A stretch of 64,000 nt of DNA from Leishmania infantum JPCM5 (lineage: Eukaryota; Euglenozoa; Kinetoplastea; Trypanosomatida; Trypanosomatidae): positions 937,501 to 1,001,500 of the forward strand of contig NC_009416.2 in the NCBI RefSeq assembly GCF_000002875.2, given 5' to 3'. This document shows, piece after piece, positions 29,923-40,700 of this stretch; the stretch's first letter is position 1, and the number at the start of each line of letters is the position of its first letter. The position numbers and the translations under genes are program-made. The notes under the pieces are model-generated. The model saw only the letters and a list, made by a program, of their open reading frames with translations. It did not search any database and was not told where the DNA came from.

Positions 29923-31671
29923 GTGTACTGTTATAGAGAAGGGCCAGCGAGTGAGTTACTCTGCGTGTGATTCAAATTACTCTAGGTGCACGCTCGGTGT
30001 TCCACTGGCACAGGCGGCTCACCCAAGCGGCTGCAGCTCGAATGAGGGCTGCTCGACGTCTGCGCCAGCCTACTTGAGGAAGTCGATAAAACCAGCAGAA
30101 ACCGGCACACAGGCCAACTGCCCTACTGCCCACCGGCATGTCACGGTGCGAAGCTGATGGTGTCTGAAAATATCTACCGCAGCTCAGAAGAGAAGGTAGC
30201 GGCGAGAGCACTGCGGTCACGACAAAAAGCAATCATGCGAGTCTGCCAAGGCCTGCTGTCGGTATAGGTGCACGGTGGGACCGACATGAGGGACACTCAC
30301 AAGTGGGCTTGCGTGAGGTGGGGGGAAAAAGGGGGTGTTCTGTGCGCCAAGGCACCGAAGCTCTTTTCGAAGTCTGTGCGAGTTTACGCGAACGTGTGAC
30401 AGCGAAGCACCCCTGTCGCTCTGTAGGTTCTTCTGCGTGTGCGTCGATCGGTCGGTCGGTCTACATGCAGAAAGCGCGTTGGCTTGTCCACGAGCAAAAA
30501 AAAACGGTAAACGGATGTATGCGCAGCTGTACACCGGCGAGGGCATGCCCTGAGACAGAGGGAGGGGAAGAAACAACGATACACCGACACGCGTGCGCAG
30601 GTGCAGACATGGACACGCACAAGTACTCTAAAAGAACGAAGCGAGCAAGCAAAGGATTGATGCGAGTGCTCCCCCTCCCCGCGTCCTGACTCTACCTTCT
30701 CTTCTAGTTTCTCTATACGAATGCGCGGATGTGCCTCTGAATGTTTGTGTTGAGTGAACGATGAAGGGCTCGGAGGGGCATGTCACAGGAGCAGCAGTGG
30801 TGGCGGTGGTGATGTGTGTGTGTGTGGGGGGGGGAGTCAGAAGACAGAAGAGAGACGAGGTGAGCAGGAAACCGCTACGAAAACAATTTGGCGAGGGGCA
30901 CACAAGGCACAGACTAGGGTCCGCGCCGACTGTCACGAGAGAGAGAGGAAGAGTGCACCATATCAGCCGGCAACGGGAATCAGCTTGGTGTGACCGTGAT
31001 GTCGCCGTTATTTCCTCTCGTCTGCGAGATTGCTGCTTTCCAGCCCTCCGCAGTAGCCGCAGTAGCCTCCTCTCCCCCTCCTCTGTGGCGACAGCTTTCC
31101 ATTGACCATTTTGGATGGGCAAGGAGGAAGGCGCAAGGCGACGAATCGCGTAGGAGATCGTCGGTGAGCGAAGAAAAATCACTGGCAGTATAGACCTAGT
31201 AGTCGGTTGCGGTGTTACGCATGTGTTTGTGTCTGTGTGTCAAGGCCAGGCAAGCCGGCGGGGGAAGCACAAACATTAAGAACAGATCCACACCAGTGGA
31301 GCACCTCCGCACCGTCCGCTGCAAGGGGGTAAGAAAGGGGGGGCGGCGGCGGGCCGCATAGAAGTTCAACCCTGCATCGCGCCATGGTCTTCGCCGTCCT
31401 CTGGCAAGCATGCCCTCCCAGCACCCGTACACACTCACGCGCACCGCGGAGACACCCTCGCGCAGGTGTGATAGGGATAATTCTTACCCTTGTGGAGTCG
31501 TCGGCGGTAATGCTGCTTAGCTACCGAGATGAAAACGGCAGGTAGAGCCTCCTGCTCTCGACTGGCAATGAAAACCGCAACGTGTGTGGGTGGGTGGGTG
31601 TACGTGCAAGTGCGTGTGAGCGATTGCGCTGCAGCGATGGTGTTCGTTCAAACCATGTGAACAGCTCACTC
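29923..31671. other. intergenic, 72-residue protein to LRR-like gene
   Basis: About 1.7 kb without a supported gene. It includes a GT/G-run microsatellite at 30812-30834 and purine-rich (plus) patches near 30187-30200 and 30838-30960. Reading frames here are short and low-complexity. Confidence 0.55.
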
Positions 31672-31890
31672 TCAGGATGGTGGTCCCGTGGCTTGCGCCA
31701 CGACATAGTGCTCCGCCGGAGCGGCTTTCATAGCATCACGTGCTGCCGCTAGCAGCCGCTGCTCGATATCCTCGTAGCGCTTCTCCTGCGCCGCACGCGC
31801 GCTGAGCATTTCGAGCGCAAACACCTTGTAATAGCCGGCGCAAGTGATGACAAACCCCGACACCAGGCCAGCAGCCTTAATGCGCCACAT
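31672..31890 (-). CDS. 72-residue single-span membrane protein
   Basis: Small gene from ATG 31890; upstream codons in frame lack an ATG. A hydrophobic helix at about residues 7-26 (GLVSGFVITCAGYYKVFAL) contains a GxxxG motif. It is followed by a charged, Ala/Glu/Arg-rich helical tail (ARAAQEKRYEDIEQRLLAAA). An N-terminal GxxxG span with a charged helical tail is the layout of ATP synthase subunit e and similar small mitochondrial inner-membrane subunits. The function is inference from layout and size only. The upstream purine-rich (plus) tract at 32057-32100 supports a genuine trans-spliced transcript. Confidence 0.65.
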   Translation of the reverse strand: MWRIKAAGLVSGFVITCAGYYKVFALEMLSARAAQEKRYEDIEQRLLAAARDAMKAAPAEHYVVAQATGPPS

Positions 31891-32056
31891 GTCTGTTCGA
31901 CTACGCCCTCTCACGGTGGGTAGTCGCTCGAGCGCTCACGTCTACACATCCAAAGCGGGTGTTGCCTCACCAACCGTCTTACTCGCCACGCAGATGCCCA
32001 GACGCCTCTCGGGGTGCTTGTGCTCCCCATTGCATGATCGCAACGGTGAGGGATAC

Positions 32057-32100
32057 AGAAAAAGAGAGCGAACCGGAGAGACGACGGAGGGGGAGGAGAG
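32057..32100 (-). promoter_or_regulatory. trans-splicing pyrimidine tract for the 72-residue gene
   Basis: Long G/A-rich stretch on the plus strand, a C/U tract in the transcript, about 170-210 bases upstream of ATG 31890. Predicted spliced-leader acceptor region. Confidence 0.45.
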
Positions 32101-32680
32101 CAGCCGATAAGTGAGGGGTCGAAATGTGCATCACACACGGAGACGAATACACGTACATGCACACGCAGCAGACTGACAAGCATGCAGTTGGGCTCACCGA
32201 ACAGCTGAGAAAAGGAGAGCGAGAGAGACGCGTAAGAAGCTTACCCCTCTGCAGTGACGCTCACGAGGCAGCACAGAGGAAGTCGGATGAGGTGGCGAAC
32301 AGAGAAATCGCCACAAGAGCAGAGCGGCGCAGATGATGCACGATAAGAAAAGGAGAAAACAAGGCGCGGTGAGAGTGCACGCGGCAGCGCGGCGCCGCAC
32401 TCTTTTTCATCACTCTCCCTTCCTGCCCCTCAGTGAGCGGCTGGCAGCGCACCAGCATCTCATCCCCTACCACGCAAGAGGAAGTCGCTTTGGAGTACAG
32501 CGCAGAATGCGGAGGTCAAGAGGGTAGCGCATGGTGCTGTGCAACTGATCGAAACGCTCTCAGTTGCGTTTCTTCCTCCTTGTCTCGCTCCGCCTCGCTT
32601 CGCTTCCTAGCCGTCGATAAGCTGCAGCTGCATGTGCCTCTGATATGCATGTGGAAAGGACAATTACGGGGGCATGCATG

Positions 32681-32730
32681 CATATATATATATATATATG
32701 CGTGTATGTGTGTGTGTGTGTGTGTTTGTG
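32681..32730. repeat. compound AT and GT microsatellite
   Basis: About nine AT units followed after a short spacer by about ten GT units, in non-coding DNA. Confidence 0.85.
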
Positions 32731-33689
32731 CCTTCCAGTTGCGCATTTTCTGTTCGTTTCTGACCCTAGCTCAGATGCTCTCGTTGACGTTTTCGCTCCC
32801 AGCTCGACTCGGAAAGGAGCGGGAAGGAGTGGGGGGTAGGGGGAGGGGGAGGGGGCGGAGCAGCGCTCCTCTTCATCGTTTTGTCTGTTAAGGGTTATTC
32901 GTTTGCTGTTCTTCTCTTGCGCGCATATGCGTAAGCGGCGCGCGACACACAGACGCGCGTGAATCGCTTTCATTGTCTTTCGTTTATTCTCGACGGTTTG
33001 CGGCTGAAGAGTTGTCGGACGTCTCCCTGCCCAGCCGACACAAATAATTCAAAGCAAAAATAGCGAAGGGCGGGTAGCGCCTGCAAGTGCCGCACGCGCT
33101 GCCCACTCTCTCTTCATAGGTGCAACTGTTTCCTGTACCGCCGCCGCCTGCAGGCATGAAAAGCTCCACACGTGCACACAGAAACCTGCCTGTTTCGCTC
33201 CGTTACTAATTACGCTCTCGCCCTCTCTCTCTGCACCTCCCGTTTCTGCTGCGTGGCGTTGCCTTGACAAGGTGCATCACGCACACGTGAGCAGACTCGC
33301 AAGCGAAACAGATGATAAAATCGCTTGCACTACACTCAAGGGGAGTAACGATTGGTGAAAGAAGCCAGTGCGCCCGTGCCACAAGTCACGAGCGATGGAG
33401 CCGTTAGCGGGGCGGTGTACGCAGAGGACCGGCGCAAATAAACTCGGAGGAAGAGAAGGTGTAGCACGCGCTACAACGCAACAAACGGTGTCCACTACCG
33501 TCATAGGAATAAGGCTATGGCGGCAACGCGCACATGAACCACGGAATTTTCCCTTTTCGAAGTGTCATTTTGCCATGTACGAGTCAACAAAATATACACG
33601 CATGCGCACACACCACCACCTTCTGCTGCACCGCGGCTAAATCCTGATCGCCTAGGGTGAGCCGTCTTGCTGTAGAATCAGGGTTGTGC

Positions 33690-36170
33690 GTCGACGGGAC
33701 TCGTCTTGTCCGTCCTTGTCCGTACGTCGCATGCGCGCTGCGTGAGCGGCGCCCGAGGGGGGCTTGGGTGGGCCGCATGCCCTAATCCACGCGGGCTGCG
33801 CACAGGCTTCTGCTCGAGGACAAAAGCCCTGGCATCTAGCGTGCGGGCAACAGAGGGTGGTCCACGTGCATGCAGCGCGAGCTCAAGGAGGGAGTTGGCG
33901 AGCTTCGGGCCAGGGCCCTCGAAGGCCCTGCGCCGTCTGGCTGTGTGCCGCGCTTCTCCCCGGCTCGCTTCAAGCCGCCGCGTCCCATAATATAGGGTGA
34001 ACACCCTCCGCATGGAGGGTCTGGAAGACCCGGTGGGTGCAACTCGAGGTGCCCTCGTCGTGCCTCCCCGCACCCATGCCTCAGCAGCCCACCCGCTCAG
34101 ATGGAGGGGGTACCGCATGCTCTTTGCACACACGCGCCTTGGGCTTGACTCGTACGGATCCCTTCCCGCCTTTTCCGCCCATCGCTCTTGCGCTGCTGAC
34201 CTCTCGATGCGCTGCTTGAACGTGGCACGCCATGCCAGCTATGCTTGACAGTCCGTGCGCACAGCACTCGCATTTCTGCATCGTGGCCCCGCCTCAAGGC
34301 GACGCTGCTGTCTGTGGAAGAGGGCTCGGTGTCTTCATCGTCCATTTCGGTCTATTTCATAGGAAGGGGGAAGGGGGTCTGGATGGCGTGCCCACATGCA
34401 CCGCGACAGATGGAACGCTGCTACACATCTGTGGTAGCAGGGAGCACTCCGCCCTCTCCTGAGCCCGCACGCCTCTGACAGGAGTGGGTGTGCCAAGCGG
34501 AAGGGGCTCTCGGACAGGCACGTGCGGCTGCGCGCAGAGAATTCACAGCTTGTCCTTCCGAAGGGGGACTTGTCGGCGGCGTCAAAGACGCTACAAGAGA
34601 GAAGCCCATGCAGCGCGAGTGAGACGTGCGTGACGAGGTGAATGCGTGCAGCGGAGAGCTGTTGCTGGTCGCGGTGCCGCGCACCGGCGCGTGTGCGCCT
34701 TTTTTTGGGGAGATGCTCACCCCTCTGCCTGGCGTGCTCGAGCGTCCAGCGCGCCACCTTGCAGAGGGCGAATCGTAGTGTGGCCTGCATCACATCCTTG
34801 CCCGCGGAGGATGTGAGGAGTGTGGTGTGACCAGCACAGATGGCGCGGTGCCGTGCCGGCGTCCGGTTGCGCTGCACACTTGGGGGGGGGGGGAGGGTCT
34901 ACAGCGGAGCGGGGTGCGGCTGGAGTCTGTCTCGCAGAATGGTCGCTCAGTCGTCGCGAGGCGACTCGCTGGAGGGGGCTTTGGGGGGTGGTTGCTAGTC
35001 GGTTTTACAGGATGGTAAGGCGCGGGACCACCATCTGTTTTGTGCGGCTTCAAGAGGGGCACGAACCGCCCCTCCTTTCCACGTAGCAAGGGCGCGGCTT
35101 GTGACGACGCTCAGGTTTCAAACCTTCAGCCGCGCTCTCTTGCAGTGCACCGGGAGGGCCCTTGACGCTCTCAGGGTGAACTTCGTTGACGCCCAGGGCG
35201 GAGCTGCAGCGGAGTTCGCGGAGCGCCATATTCGAGCTTACCCATGGCGAATGGTTTGAAGGGCGTCGAGTTGGTTCTCGCGGTGGGACGTGAAGGCGGG
35301 CTGCCGAACGTCGCGCTGACTTCTGTCGGTGCATCGTGACCACTATATTGACTTGCGTTCTCGCACCGAGGTAGCGGCCACCTTGTCTCCTTGCTGTTGT
35401 GCGCAGTGGGCGGGGAGGGGAGAGACCCATGAATGGTCAAGATGCGTGCCCATTGTCGAGGGTCGCGGGAGGGGTGAGGGCGTCGCAGGATTCTCTCCAT
35501 CCCTCAAGGCCGGCTCCTTCGAGCGCTTCGATGAGCATACCCGAGAGAGGGCGATGCTTGGGAGGCTCACAGGGTATTTTGTCGAGAGATGCTTGGAGCT
35601 GCGCCAGTTTTCGCGCCCCGGGCGGTCGACAAGTAGCTTTACCGGATGGAAGGGAGCTCCCGGTGGTCTTCGCGATGAGTCGATTTGTAAATGTAGCCTC
35701 GTCCCTGTGAGTGGCGCAATATATATATATATATGTATATGTGTGTGTGCATGTGTGGTGGGATGGGGTGGGGCTGCGTGGACGATCCGCCTTTCCTCCC
35801 TCTGGTCCGATTTCGGGTTGTCGTGGTGGTCTTGGGGGTCAGTTCCGCACTCTGAAGCTCGCGCGTCTTCGCTTCTGCATCGCTGTGGTGCAGGCACGGT
35901 CTTTTCGGACTGATGTGGCGACCGCGGTGCGGCACCGTTGCCACATCGCTTCCTGGAAGGAACGTGATGGGGCCCCAGTCAGCACTGGCGGCGCCCGGGC
36001 CATACCCCTCATCAAAGTGGGCAGCGGACCGAATCGCGCAGTGGTCAATCGGTGCCGTGGTGGCGGTGCCCCAATTCTAGAAGAAGCAGTTGAGCACCAG
36101 GGCGACGGCCCCGTCTGCGCTGTGCCACGCCGTAGAAACGCAGCCGCAAACGCAAAGGCAAAGATGCATC
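33690..36170 (-). mobile_element. degenerate non-LTR retroposon (DIRE-like)
   Basis: No intact gene, but minus-strand fragments read like a decayed ingi/L1Tc-type polyprotein in the correct order. Around 35230-35110 the fragment MALRELRCSSALGVNEVH resembles the start of a reverse transcriptase domain, where family members have a conserved ALR..KSPGPDEVH pattern. Just after it, at about 35065-35010 in another frame, FVPLLKPHK followed by YHPVKPTS matches the family pattern VPLLKPGK...YRPISLTS. Further on, at about 34272-34205, CECCAHGLSSIAGMACHVQ is a C2H2-type zinc finger like those at the C-terminus of these proteins. Frames shift repeatedly and stops are frequent. The catalytic Asp pair of the reverse transcriptase is not recognisable. 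Both ends are uncertain. It lies between the ubiquitin-like gene and the 72-residue gene. Confidence 0.6.
35719..35749. repeat. AT and GT microsatellite inside the retroposon remnant
   Basis: About nine AT units then a GT run, interrupting the decayed element, which argues for old, unconstrained sequence. Confidence 0.8.
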
Positions 36171-36608
36171 AGTGAAGCAAAAAGAAGCGCAAGTCGTGCT
36201 GTGGCTTCCCATGCCTCCTCCACCTCCCCCTCAACTCACAGACGTGGGCAGCGCGGCAACGTCGCGCGCGTGTGGATTTTCTTGTGCGCCGCCGAAGCTG
36301 GAAAAGGCAAGCAGCCAACGGGAGAGGCACCCCTTTGAGCGAGTATGGTGTCTATGGTACCGTTCCCCCCCCCTCGCTCCCCCATTGATGTGATCTCACA
36401 TCACGTGAGGCGCCTGCCTCGCTGTGCTCTCACGATATCTGCCTCCACCAAATCACGACATGCAGCTAAGTTCTGGGCGCGCGAAATGCATGAGCGTCGC
36501 CCTCCGTCAAGTTTTGCCACGCAGCCGACAGAGGGAAAGGCGGGTGGTGATCCCATTCAGTGGGTCTGGTGGAAAGAAAAGAGAAGAAGCGTCCGCGCAC
36601 TGCCACGC
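36171..36608. other. 3' UTR of the ubiquitin-like gene, no gene seen
   Basis: About 440 bases between the ubiquitin-like gene stop and the retroposon remnant. It holds a C-run near 36366-36373 and nothing recognisable as a gene. Confidence 0.5.
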
Positions 36609-37013
36609 TTAGGTGGTCATCTCGACCTTGACGAGGTTTTCAATCTTGGGGTCGAAGGGGAGGTCGCTCAAGGAGAGGGGGTCAAACAGCATGCGGTCCC
36701 CGAGGTAAAGGGTCGTCTTCTCGTATGGCAGGTCCTTTTCCTTCTCTAGCAGCGCCTTCATGTTCTCTACGCTCTGGCCCATGAAAAACATTGCCCGATG
36801 CATCTCGCCATTGGGAAGTTGAAACAGCACAGTGACAGACGCACCGGCCAAGTCGCGCTCTACGGCGTCCATCGCTTCCATGCTGCGACCACCGCCAGCG
36901 GCCGCAGCCGGCGCTGCAGCACCAGAAGGCGCGTCGCCTTCCGAGAACGCCTGTGGCGGGGCCGCCCACTCGTCGACCGAGTCGGAGTCCGGAGAGTTCC
37001 TACCGGATGACAT
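36609..37013 (-). CDS. ubiquitin-like domain protein, 134 residues
   Basis: Intact gene from ATG 37013. Residues 1-50 are disordered (Ser/Asp then Ala/Gly-rich). Residues 57-133 have a beta-grasp ubiquitin-like pattern: VTVLFQLPNGEMHRAMFF, then helix SVENMKALLEKEKDLPY, then TTLYLGDRMLFDPLSLSDL. There is no C-terminal diglycine (it ends VEMTT), so it should not be conjugated to other proteins. A role as an adaptor or complex subunit is more likely. Its upstream neighbour is a splicing factor, but a connection is not shown. A purine-rich (plus) tract at 37189-37221 may be its trans-splicing signal, with a short one at 37022-37032. Confidence 0.85.
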   Translation of the reverse strand: MSSGRNSPDSDSVDEWAAPPQAFSEGDAPSGAAAPAAAAGGGRSMEAMDAVERDLAGASVTVLFQLPNGEMHRAMFFMGQSVENMKALLEKEKDLPYEKTTLYLGDRMLFDPLSLSDLPFDPKIENLVKVEMTT

Positions 37014-37700
37014 GACTGATGTGAGGAAGAGAAATGCTCTGTGTTGTGTGGCTATCCTTGGGGGGTCAAGGACTACGTGCGTGCAGGCTGCGGGGTAAGG
37101 GAGAGCGTGCAGAGCCCCGTGAAGTGAGCAGGTTAGTTCGACAAGTGCGTGCAGTAGTCACAAGTTGTTGTCGAGCCCGATCACCGAGAGCAAAAGGAAA
37201 TGAAAGGGGGGAGGGCGGAGGGCACACACACACAGATAGAGATGGAGAAGCGAAGGTGGGCGCGAGAGAGAGATTGACTGAAAGAGGGGTGGGGGGTGGG
37301 GGCGCATGAGCGAGATGATGTAGGCGGCGTTGCACCCCTGCCTCTCTCAACACGCACCCCCTCCCCTCGAAAGTGTTACCCAAGGCAGTGCAAGTGGCGC
37401 GAGATCCGATGCCTGCTCGCGTGAGTTCGTGGGAAGTAGTGGGTAGAGGTGAGGGGAGGGGGGTACACACGCATTCACTCGGACCCGCTAAAAGCCCCCT
37501 TGTGCCGATACGCTCCGCCACAGTGCGAGCTCTTAGTGGCCCCCTGTTCAGTGCTCCACCCACGTGACTCGGTGTATCTGCCTGTGCGCATCTGTTCATG
37601 CCTTGGTCGAGATATAATGTGCTCCTCACGGGGAGGCCATCAAGCCTCACACGCTCAGGTGGAGCGAGTATGTGTAGGCTCCTGGGCGCAACGCGGCGTA
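37014..37700. other. intergenic between ubiquitin-like and PRP6 genes
   Basis: No gene seen. Contains the purine-rich (plus) tract 37189-37221, further purine-rich sequence at 37245-37300 and a short CA run at 37223-37231. Confidence 0.5.
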
Positions 37701-40700
37701 CTACGCGTGTGTCGCGGCGCTCGCCGACTCTGGGCCCTTGAGAATGATGCGATTGGCAACGTCGCGAAGCATCTCGGCCACTGGCCGACGATATCCGAGG
37801 AGCGTCACGTTGCTAGGGTCTTCTGCCTTGGCGACCGTGATCCAGAGAGGACCGCTGTTGGGAACCACGATGAGGGGCGTAGCCGGGATCCCAGTCGACA
37901 CCGCTGGAGCGTCATCTTCGGTCGCCAGCGCGCAGCGCGCACCGCTGATAGAGCTGCTGCCTACACCAGCGTCAGCGCTGGTGTTCATGAAGGAAAACAC
38001 CCACTGCTGAATAGCCTCCGCAGTGAGCTGAGCGACCGGGGCGGCATCAGAAAGCGCATCGACACGTTTTTCGCCCTCACCGCTCCGTTCAGAATCCTCT
38101 CCTGTCTTTCCCGCCACTACCTCGCGCACGAGGGGCTGCATCGCGGGCGACTCTGCCATCCGCCACAGCAGTCCCACCGCATCGCCGCAGCGGCCCTTGC
38201 TCAGCTGCACCGCCTTCTTCGCTTGATCCAGCGCTCGAGCGTACTGTCCAGCGGCGTAGTACAGCTGCGCCACCGCGCACAAGGCGAGTGGCTCACGTGA
38301 CTTCCACTGACGCATCACCTGCGCGGCGGCTCGGCCACGGGACGCGGGCGGCTCCAGTGAAATAAAGAGTCCCAGCAACTCACCAACGGCATCGTCCTGC
38401 GCCATGGCAAAGGTCCCCTCGCGCGTCTTGGGCAGCTTCTGCAGCACCTCCTGCACCATTTCCAGCGCCTGCCCTGGCGTGCCGTACTGCACATCAAGCA
38501 TGGCCTGCGTTGCACCGATGCGGGCAACGGCGCTGGCTTGTCTCTCGAGTTCCTGGGCCGACACACCCTGCGCCAAGACGTGCGATCGCGTACTCTGCAG
38601 ATCCGCCGCACACGCCGCCAGCGCATCGGTCAGCAACGCCCGCGCCGCCGCTACGTTTTGCAACAGCTCCGCCTCCACACGGGCAGCCACAAAGACCCAC
38701 ACTGCCGCCACGGCCCGGCAGTGATCGGGAGCGAGCGCCTTCTTGCACAGCACGCGAAGATCCCGAACGTCACTGGCAAGAGACTCGTCTTGCCGCAGCA
38801 GGTCAATCACGGGCACCCCAGTCGAGGTCGGCGCCAGAACGTCCTGTCGCTGCTGGATTGCGCGCCGCTTCTCCTCGAGCCGCATGAGCCACAGTCGTGA
38901 CGAGCGCGGGAATCGTTGCAGCGCGTCCACCAGCAGCGCATCAATTGGCTGTCCTTGACTGCGGCGCAACACGGCAAGCTTTACCCACACCTCCTCCTCA
39001 CGCTGCTGCTGCTGCACAGTTGCCGCGGCACCCTTCGCTGCAGCAATCGCGCTGACCAAGCAGGCATCCGCCGCCGTTGTGTCACCGACGGCGGCCAGCA
39101 TTTTCGAGCGTGCCACGTACAGGCGCAGGGCGCCAGCGGTCTGCTCTGTTGCGCTAGAGTTGATGGTGTGCAAAAGCCGATCAATGAAAGAGAGGGCTGC
39201 CGCAAAGCAGCCGCGGCGGTACAGGGCGTCGGACACAGCCAGTGGCACCTCCACAAGAAGAAGCTCCAATGCCAGGCTGAGCTGCGACCTTGCGCGCGCG
39301 TTGGCCGGGACGCTGGGCGCCGCATTGAGCTGTGCGCTCAACCCCTGGGAACCGAGCGAAGCGCCAGCGAGTAAGCCTGCCGCTGCGGCGGCCACATGCG
39401 TGGCGCTGCCAAGCAGAGAGGCCAGCGCTACTATCAACGGAGGAGGAAGCGGAAGCTCAGATTCAAGGTCTGCCGCCTTCGCTTTCACAGGCGCAGGCGT
39501 CGTCGAAGCGGCCGCTGGCGCCACACACGGCTTCCCAAGCTCCTCCTCCTCATCCTCCTCCGCCACCCTCTGCTCCTCGCTGCGGGCACCGAGAGCTGCA
39601 TGTGCTACTGCCGGTTGACGCGCTGTTGATGGCACCGCAGCACCGTCTTCCGTTCTCGCTGAGCTCTCCCTGCCGCAGCACCACAGTACAGGCAGGTCGT
39701 CGTGCAAAACAGCGGTAGAAGCCGACAGTACTGCGGATGAAAGCACAGGCAGAATGTCGCGAGGCGTCACGGTAGCAGTAGATCTGGCGATCGCCGCCGT
39801 GGCGCTGCTGCCCACGACCGTCAGCGCCTCTGAGGACTCATTGCTGGTGTTCATCGACTCAAGCTGCTGCCGCTGCAGCTGCAGCCACGAGTACCAGAGC
39901 ACGCACTGCACACTGTGACGACTCGCAGCGTCGGCAGGGAGAAGCGCCACAAGGTCCTCGAGCCACGTTGCAGGAATGGTATGCGCTGCGCCCTTCTTGT
40001 CATTAGGATCCACGATACAGAGAAACATGTGCGCAGCCGTGCACACGTACACGCTTGGCGCTGCGGTCGCCGCGCGAGAGGTCTCCGTCGCCTCTCCGTT
40101 TCTATTCGACGCCTCGATCCCACGGTGGCCCTTCGCGTCGTCCTTGTGAAGCAGCGAGAGCGCGAGTGAGAGCCAGGCGTGCCGCGACCCCGCCTCGCTC
40201 AGGTCGAGGTAGTTACGCTGGGCGGTGCGCACCAGGTCACGCACCTCCGTGTCTGCCCTTTGCACGGCTGCGTACATCGCCGCCATGGACGCCGCGCTGC
40301 CCGCACCGTCTTTCTCGGCTTCCAACACTTGACTTTCACGATTCTCCGCGAGCTGTGAGGCCGTGATCGTGGGCGCAAATCGGCAGGCCCAGTAGTGCGC
40401 GAGCTCGTGCCACTCCACGTACTTGGCGGCCTCAATGACGAGCGCCAGGGAGGGATAACGCGCCGCCGCCGCCTGGAACATTTCTTTGCCTGTCTGATAT
40501 GTCTCCAGCCGCGCCAGGCGTGCCCACAGCAGCGGCAGTGTGGGCGTGTGCTGCAGCGCCTTCTGTAGCAACGCGCGCTGGTCCTGCAAGGAGGGCACGT
40601 ACTGGACCAGGCGCAGCCACAGGTGCTCGCTCGACGGGCACGCCAGCACCGCTCGCTGAAGGCACGGCACCCTCTCGAGCGAGGGTATGCAGTCAAGCAG

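Larger units (their letters stand above)
31891..33689. other. intergenic upstream of the 72-residue gene
   Basis: About 1.8 kb without a supported gene. It holds the candidate trans-splicing tract at 32057-32100, a combined AT and GT microsatellite at 32681-32730 and a G-rich patch at 32828-32858. No RNA gene is evident. Confidence 0.55.

Noticed and set aside
33690..34281. Small zinc-finger protein gene
   Set aside because: The CCHH segment is flanked by broken frames that fit the tail of a decayed retroposon, not a free-standing gene.
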